DNA from: Phycisphaerae bacterium | GTDB taxonomy: Bacteria; Planctomycetota; Phycisphaerae; UBA1845 | NCBI GenBank assembly: GCA_028282665.1 | Contig: JANQHN010000219.1 | Location: 1 to 47,682, forward strand | Length of the DNA: 47,682 nt | Direction: 5' to 3' | Part shown: piece after piece, positions 43,721 to 47,682 of the stretch | Layout of the letters: each line of letters begins with the position of its first letter | How positions within the stretch are numbered: the first letter of the stretch is position 1 | Notes under the pieces: generated by a model | Databases searched by the model: none | What the model was told of the DNA's origin: nothing | Seen by the model: only the letters and a program-made list of their open reading frames with translations | Made by a program: the position numbers and the translations under genes

Positions 43721-44713
43721 CTACGGCTTAATGGCCTCGAGGGTGAGTACGACGGGGGCAGGTTCTTCCGCCAGTTCTACGCCTCTGGGAAGTTGGAATT
43801 CTGGAATAAAGCTTTGCTGAACGCCAAGTGAACCTAAGTGCTCTTCTTTCAAGCGTACGATTCCAACCGGTCTTTCATCTTGGCGCATGCGTTCAATCAC
43901 CGCCGCAGGCCCCGTAACCTTGATTGTTCGTGTAATAAGGATACCACCACCTGGAGGGATTGCGCGGACAGGCCTGCCGAAATTTGCGACGCTGACCGCG
44001 ATCAGGATGGGCACGGTTCCAATTTCTGCAATCGAACGGTCTGCTTTGACCGTCGCACTGACCCGAACAGAGTTGGGTTTGAAAATCGCGCTTACGGGAT
44101 AACCCCATTCGTTCGGCACCAGCACCATATTCACCTGAGCGGGCTGCCCCGGCGTTTCTTCCTCGAGCAACCTTTCCGGATCCAGGGTCAAGTTCAGGCT
44201 CCTTCCCGCCCGTTCAAATTCCTGGTAATCGCTTTCCAGCATAGTCACCATAACGGACCGGCGATTGAGCCGAGGTCGTGCGTCGTAACTGAGTACCAAC
44301 CGATCTTTGAGTTCGAGTTGAACCGGTTTTGAAACGTAGTGATCAACAGAAATGTCCAGTTGGCTTGGTATGACTCGGATAATGTTGAGTTTCGGGAATT
44401 GCCTCCACTGCTCTTCCATAGCCTCTTTCAGATCGATCACTGCTGAGCCGGCCGCCCGATCGGTCACTTGCAGTTTTACCGTAAGCGGGGCTGCCGCCTG
44501 AGCCTGTTCGATGAGTTTGCGCGGGCCTGACAATTCCACGCGAAACTTGCGCGCATCGCCGGCTTTACTCACCACCATGCCATCTGCTTCGGGGGCGGGT
44601 ACTACTTGCAGATCGATGGGAATGCTTGCGTTTTCAACGACCAGGCTGTCCGCAGTCGCCCAGATGAGAACTGTAAGAATAATTGTTGTACTAAGTAACT
44701 TTAGCTGCTCCAT
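43721..44713 (-). CDS. ybbR: YbbR/CdaR-family regulator of diadenylate cyclase
   Basis: A 330-residue protein with one N-terminal transmembrane helix (LLSTTIILTVLIWATADSLV) and extracytoplasmic YbbR repeats. Partners of CdaA in other bacteria have this form and modulate c-di-AMP synthesis. The start at 44713 overlaps the end of cdaA by 23 nt and places the helix at the N-terminus; an upstream ATG at 44755 would add 14 basic residues. The usual third gene, glmM, is missing here; the 5S rRNA gene follows instead. Confidence 0.82.
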   Translation of the reverse strand: MEQLKLLSTTIILTVLIWATADSLVVENASIPIDLQVVPAPEADGMVVSKAGDARKFRVELSGPRKLIEQAQAAAPLTVKLQVTDRAAGSAVIDLKEAMEEQWRQFPKLNIIRVIPSQLDISVDHYVSKPVQLELKDRLVLSYDARPRLNRRSVMVTMLESDYQEFERAGRSLNLTLDPERLLEEETPGQPAQVNMVLVPNEWGYPVSAIFKPNSVRVSATVKADRSIAEIGTVPILIAVSVANFGRPVRAIPPGGGILITRTIKVTGPAAVIERMRQDERPVGIVRLKEEHLGSLGVQQSFIPEFQLPRGVELAEEPAPVVLTLEAIKP

Positions 44714-45650
44714 CTCGCTTCGCTTTCTTGGTTTTGGGCGACAGGGAGGTGGCATGGGATTGGCTTGTAGCCGGCAGGCGATTCGTTGAGCGATTCAGCC
44801 GTGGAAGCCACCGCGCGTGAGACTGTTTGGCAGCGGGCATGAGTTCTTTTTCGAGCACTTCGCGCAATGTCTGAGCCGTTAATGCCCTTCGCAGTCTGCC
44901 GCCAAGCGCGACCGAAACGGTGCCTGTTTCCTCGCTGACGATGATAACGATCGCATCCGAATCCTGGCTCATGCCGATACCCGCCCGATGCCTGCTACCG
45001 AGCGAGCGATCCACATCGCCCGATTCCGCCAGGGGGAACTGGCATCCGGCGGCGGAGATGCGACCTTGTTGAATGATGACGCCCAAATCATGCAAAGGTG
45101 TCCCAGGCCAAAAGATCGTGTCCAGAAGCTCCGCCGTTACGCGCGCGTCCAACTGTACACCGCTTTCGATCAATCCACCGACCTCGATGCTTCGTTCGAT
45201 GGCGATAAGCGCACCTATTTTCTTTTTAGAGAGCCGCTCGACTGCTGCGCACACCGGTTCGATGATCTGTGCCGCTTCCTTTGACCAGTAGCTAAAGAAG
45301 CTCCCCTCGCCCAATTTGAGCAGCATACGCCTCAGTTCCGTTTGGAAGGCCACCAGTGAAACCAAGAATACCGCCATGATGAAGTAAGGATAGATTTGGT
45401 TAATGCGTTCGAATTCAAACCGCTTGGCGAGCAGGCGAACCACCGCAAAGCTGACAGCCAAGATAATCAATACTGCCCGACCGAGTCGTGCACCGCGCGT
45501 GCCTTGCAGGAACCGAAGCGCTGTATAGACCACAAGACCAATTAGCAACATCTCGACCAGCGTCACCCATGGATTGTCTGTCACGCGTTCCAAGAAGGAA
45601 ACGATTGGTTGTAGGAAATCACTTTCGGTGATGAGTAGCGGCGCGTCCAA
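44691..45650 (-). CDS. cdaA: Diadenylate cyclase CdaA-type protein
   Basis: A 319-residue membrane protein that would make c-di-AMP from ATP. Three transmembrane helices (about 28-47, 57-73, 88-103) precede the DAC domain. The RHR motif (GSRHRAGIGM, 220-222) is intact. The other signature, normally LHDGAVII, reads LHDLGVIIQQGRI (187-190 HDLG), so the conserved Gly-Ala after Asp is Leu-Gly; activity should not be taken for granted. A basic, low-complexity tail of about 50 residues follows the domain. The start is TTG at 45650 with a poor ribosome-binding site. It overlaps ybbR. Confidence 0.87.
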   Translation of the reverse strand: MDAPLLITESDFLQPIVSFLERVTDNPWVTLVEMLLIGLVVYTALRFLQGTRGARLGRAVLIILAVSFAVVRLLAKRFEFERINQIYPYFIMAVFLVSLVAFQTELRRMLLKLGEGSFFSYWSKEAAQIIEPVCAAVERLSKKKIGALIAIERSIEVGGLIESGVQLDARVTAELLDTIFWPGTPLHDLGVIIQQGRISAAGCQFPLAESGDVDRSLGSRHRAGIGMSQDSDAIVIIVSEETGTVSVALGGRLRRALTAQTLREVLEKELMPAAKQSHARWLPRLNRSTNRLPATSQSHATSLSPKTKKAKRDGAAKVT

Positions 45651-45789
45651 TGGGCAGTCACTCGTATCGATGGGAAGCAGATCTAATATCGATTAAAAGT
45701 AGTATACGACCCGGTGAGGGTGTGGGCAATTCGCTGGTCGCCGCTTCATAGATCGTAAGTGACGACTCGCCGCGATGCCCAAAGGGCGG

Positions 45790-46791
45790 TTAAGCTGGGG
45801 GCGAATTGTGCGGGTTGTCTCTCACGTCGAGCAAATGGCGTGCATTGCGTTGAAGCATGGCAAGGGCTGCACGTTTTATGGCGCTGCCCTGCACCATCTT
45901 ATGGTAGTCCTCCTCGGACCAGGAAAGGACGTCGCGAAGTTCGATCTCGGGCGCCGGCGGTCGCGGCGAGAAATCGATTTCAACCGTGGGTTTGGCCTTG
46001 CGGTTAAATGGGCAGACTTCCTGACAGATGTCACAACCGAAAAGCCAACCGGCGAGCTTGTCGGTCAGGTCGGCGGGCAAGGCCTTTCGTCGTTCGATTG
46101 TCAGATAGCTGATGCAACGCGATGCGTCCATTTCATGAGGATTGGGAAACGCATTTGTGGGGCAGGCGTCAAGGCACGCAGTGCATGAGCCGCAGTGATC
46201 TGTTACGGGTTCGTCTGCGGCCAGTTTGAGTGTTGTGACGAGTTCGCCGAGAAAAAAGTAACTGCCCAATTCGGTATTGAGCACGAGGGTGTTTTTCCCA
46301 ATCCAGCCAAGACCCGAACGCTCCGCAATTTCGCGTTCAACGATCGGCGCGGTGTCGACACACGCCCTGGATTCAAAAGAATGGCCGAACCGTTCCCGCA
46401 TTCGGTCGGCGAGGGCGAATAGCCTTTTTTTGACCACTTTGTGGTAATCGCGCCCCCAGGCGTAGCGGGCGATTTTACCGATCGGCTTTAAGTCGGTCGA
46501 TTCGGAGCTTTCGACCGTTTGGGTTGTTGAGTGGGTGCCCGAACCGGGGTTGGGGTTGTAGGAAAGGGCGACCGCGACGACGCTCTTGGCTTCGGGTAGC
46601 AGATTTCGCGGATCTTCCCGCATGGAGAGGTGGCGGTGGAGGTAGTCCATCGTGCCCGCCCTCCCCGCTTCTAGCCAGCGCTGTAGGTAGTCTTTTCGTC
46701 CGATAGGCTCGGCGGGGGCGATTCGACAAGCGTCGAAACCCAGCATAATAGCCTGTTCTTTGATCCATTGGCTTTGCTCAATAGGTGACAT
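45790..46791 (-). CDS. queG: Epoxyqueuosine reductase QueG
   Basis: A 333-residue cobalamin and [4Fe-4S] enzyme that reduces epoxyqueuosine in tRNA to queuosine. The two ferredoxin-type cysteine sets are present: CGSCTACLDACP with a later Cys in SRCISYLT, and FGCDICQEVCPFN. The N-terminal region has CRIAPAEPIG and DTAPIVEREIAERSGLGWIG, the latter including the catalytic Asp. The ATG at 46791 was chosen because homology starts at SPIEQSQWIKEQA; an open extension to 46881 is not conserved. The C-terminus is slightly short of a HEAT repeat extension found in longer members. Divergent from the gene at 46948. Confidence 0.94.
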   Translation of the reverse strand: MSPIEQSQWIKEQAIMLGFDACRIAPAEPIGRKDYLQRWLEAGRAGTMDYLHRHLSMREDPRNLLPEAKSVVAVALSYNPNPGSGTHSTTQTVESSESTDLKPIGKIARYAWGRDYHKVVKKRLFALADRMRERFGHSFESRACVDTAPIVEREIAERSGLGWIGKNTLVLNTELGSYFFLGELVTTLKLAADEPVTDHCGSCTACLDACPTNAFPNPHEMDASRCISYLTIERRKALPADLTDKLAGWLFGCDICQEVCPFNRKAKPTVEIDFSPRPPAPEIELRDVLSWSEEDYHKMVQGSAIKRAALAMLQRNARHLLDVRDNPHNSPPA

Positions 46792-46947
46792 CAGCCCAAT
46801 GGTAGTCCCTCGATTGGCCGATATAAACACTCGGTTGGCGCGCCTGCTGCGGTGGAGTCGCGGTTGACGTCGCGGGATCAAGCGCGTACCTTGCCGCTTC
46901 GCACCACGGAGTGCTGTTAACTACACCGCGAAAGGTATCACCCGAGC

Positions 46948-47373
46948 ATGTTCGATTACGATTGGTTTCACGGCTCAGCGTTCACGCAACAACTGACGGA
47001 AGCGAAAATGCGCTGTGCCCTGCTGCATTTCGGCCTGGAAACGCGCGAAAACCTCGACGCGGACGAACACGCCAAGCAGTTCATGGAAGAGTTGGAAGTG
47101 CGAAGCTTGATCTACCTGCGCGATGGTTTTAGCTATGAAGTAAAAAGTTTCGCGACCGTGGACAGCAAGAGCCACCTGACTTTCGAGTGCGAACCCGTTG
47201 ACGAGTCGTACAAGGTGGGGGCATTCGTGGTGACCGTGCCGTTCGAGGAGATCGTGCGTGTGGAGGTCTTCGCGGTTCATCCAAGCGAGAAACCGGAAGA
47301 TTCACCGCAAATTACCGGATTCCGCGCGGCGGGTGAATCCGCCGAAGCACCGCCGCTCAAACCGGGGCGGTAG
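46948..47373 (+). CDS. Conserved-looking hypothetical protein
   Basis: A 141-residue soluble protein without signal peptide or membrane segment. It begins MFDYDWFHGSAFTQQLTEAK and continues with alternating helix and strand segments, ending in a Pro-rich tail. No domain is recognised. The ribosome-binding site is weak. It precedes priA by 65 bp in the same direction, so the two may share a transcript, or priA may have its own start. Confidence 0.55.
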   Translation: MFDYDWFHGSAFTQQLTEAKMRCALLHFGLETRENLDADEHAKQFMEELEVRSLIYLRDGFSYEVKSFATVDSKSHLTFECEPVDESYKVGAFVVTVPFEEIVRVEVFAVHPSEKPEDSPQITGFRAAGESAEAPPLKPGR

Positions 47374-47438
47374 AGCCCCATTCATTCTCTGATTCGTGGC
47401 TTTTCGACAATTCTGCAGTGGCGGTCTATGCTGAATGC

Positions 47439-47682
47439 ATGGCCCGCTGCAAAATCGACAACACGACCGGACATCTTTGGATTGAGGAAGGCGAATCGCA
47501 CATCGGACTCGTCGCTGACGTGGCGCCCATCCTGCCCATTGATAAACCCTATTCGTTTGCGGTACCCGCTGAATTGGAATCCAAGATAAGCCTCGGGCAG
47601 CGCGTGGCTGTGCCTATCGGAAAAAAAGGACGTGTTATTTCGGGGTTTGTCGTAGGTCTGGACCGGCGAATCTGGGATTCGA
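47439..47682 (+). CDS. priA: Primosomal protein N' (PriA), N-terminal part, cut by window end
   Basis: Only the first 81 codons are in the window. After a 27-residue leader the sequence VAPILPIDKPYSFAVPAELE, then GQRVAVPIGKKGRVISGFVV, matches the 3'-DNA-end-binding domain of the replication-restart helicase PriA. The helicase motifs lie beyond the window. No Shine-Dalgarno sequence precedes the ATG. TTCGAC and TATGCT, 18 nt apart, end just before it, so a leaderless transcript is possible. Confidence 0.88.
   Translation, partial: MARCKIDNTTGHLWIEEGESHIGLVADVAPILPIDKPYSFAVPAELESKISLGQRVAVPIGKKGRVISGFVVGLDRRIWDS

Overview
The window reads as chromosomal DNA of a Planctomycetota-like bacterium, probably an uncultured lineage near Phycisphaerae. 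This is an inference from gene content, not from a 16S rRNA gene. The signs are a TIGR03790-family exported protein, a secreted subtilase ending in two dockerin-like calcium loops of the kind common in planctomycete secretomes, a short (about 108 nt) 5S rRNA gene standing alone with no 23S or 16S beside it, many lipoproteins of unknown function, weak or absent Shine-Dalgarno sequences at many genes, and moderate G+C. No prophage, CRISPR array, tRNA or replication origin was seen.

Layout. 0.6-3.2 kb: a C45-type Ntn hydrolase, a zinc-ribbon/DUF2007 protein and a YgbA-type cysteine protein. 3.4 kb: the 5' stub of an IS110 transposase. 3.7-5.9 kb: ispH and a PLP trans-sulfuration enzyme, separated by a strong terminator. 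6.1-10.1 kb: a translationally coupled pair, a TMTC-like membrane protein with TPRs and the TIGR03790 protein. 11.3-14.1 kb: a large secreted subtilase. 14.4-18.9 kb: acyl-CoA dehydrogenase, a YyaL/DUF255 thioredoxin-fold protein and an SRPBCC protein. 18.9-24.0 kb: a PAS histidine kinase, a lipoprotein, a membrane-anchored protein and glutamine-dependent NAD synthetase (nadE) preceded by a candidate structured leader RNA. 24.8-25.1 kb: two tandem 27-residue membrane micro-proteins. 25.4-31.6 kb: an orphan cheB, a MATE exporter behind a promoter/mini-ORF/terminator leader, an NAD-dependent epimerase, a lipoprotein and a thiolase.

32.0-35.1 kb is the most distinctive block. It holds an ECF sigma factor, a zinc-finger anti-sigma factor, a CnrX/Spy-like periplasmic sensor with a cysteine-rich tail, and a secreted protein with about 39 cysteines. 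Together they look like a cell-envelope metal or redox sensing module. 35.4-38.7 kb: an HU/IHF-type protein, small exported proteins and rmuC. 38.7-41.8 kb: a 1028-residue sCache/PAS hybrid histidine kinase. 42.5-47.7 kb: purN, a 34-residue hydrophobic peptide gene with its own terminator, the lone 5S rRNA, the c-di-AMP synthase pair cdaA-ybbR (with an altered DGA motif in CdaA), queG, a small hypothetical gene and the start of priA.

A dispersed intergenic repeat of 92 bp occurs three times (31.8, 38.3 and 41.9 kb) with only about 5-9 differences between the compared copies, plus one strongly diverged copy at 28.2 kb. It is strongly palindromic at one end and has inverted-repeat arms, so it may be a MITE/REP-like element or a structured RNA.
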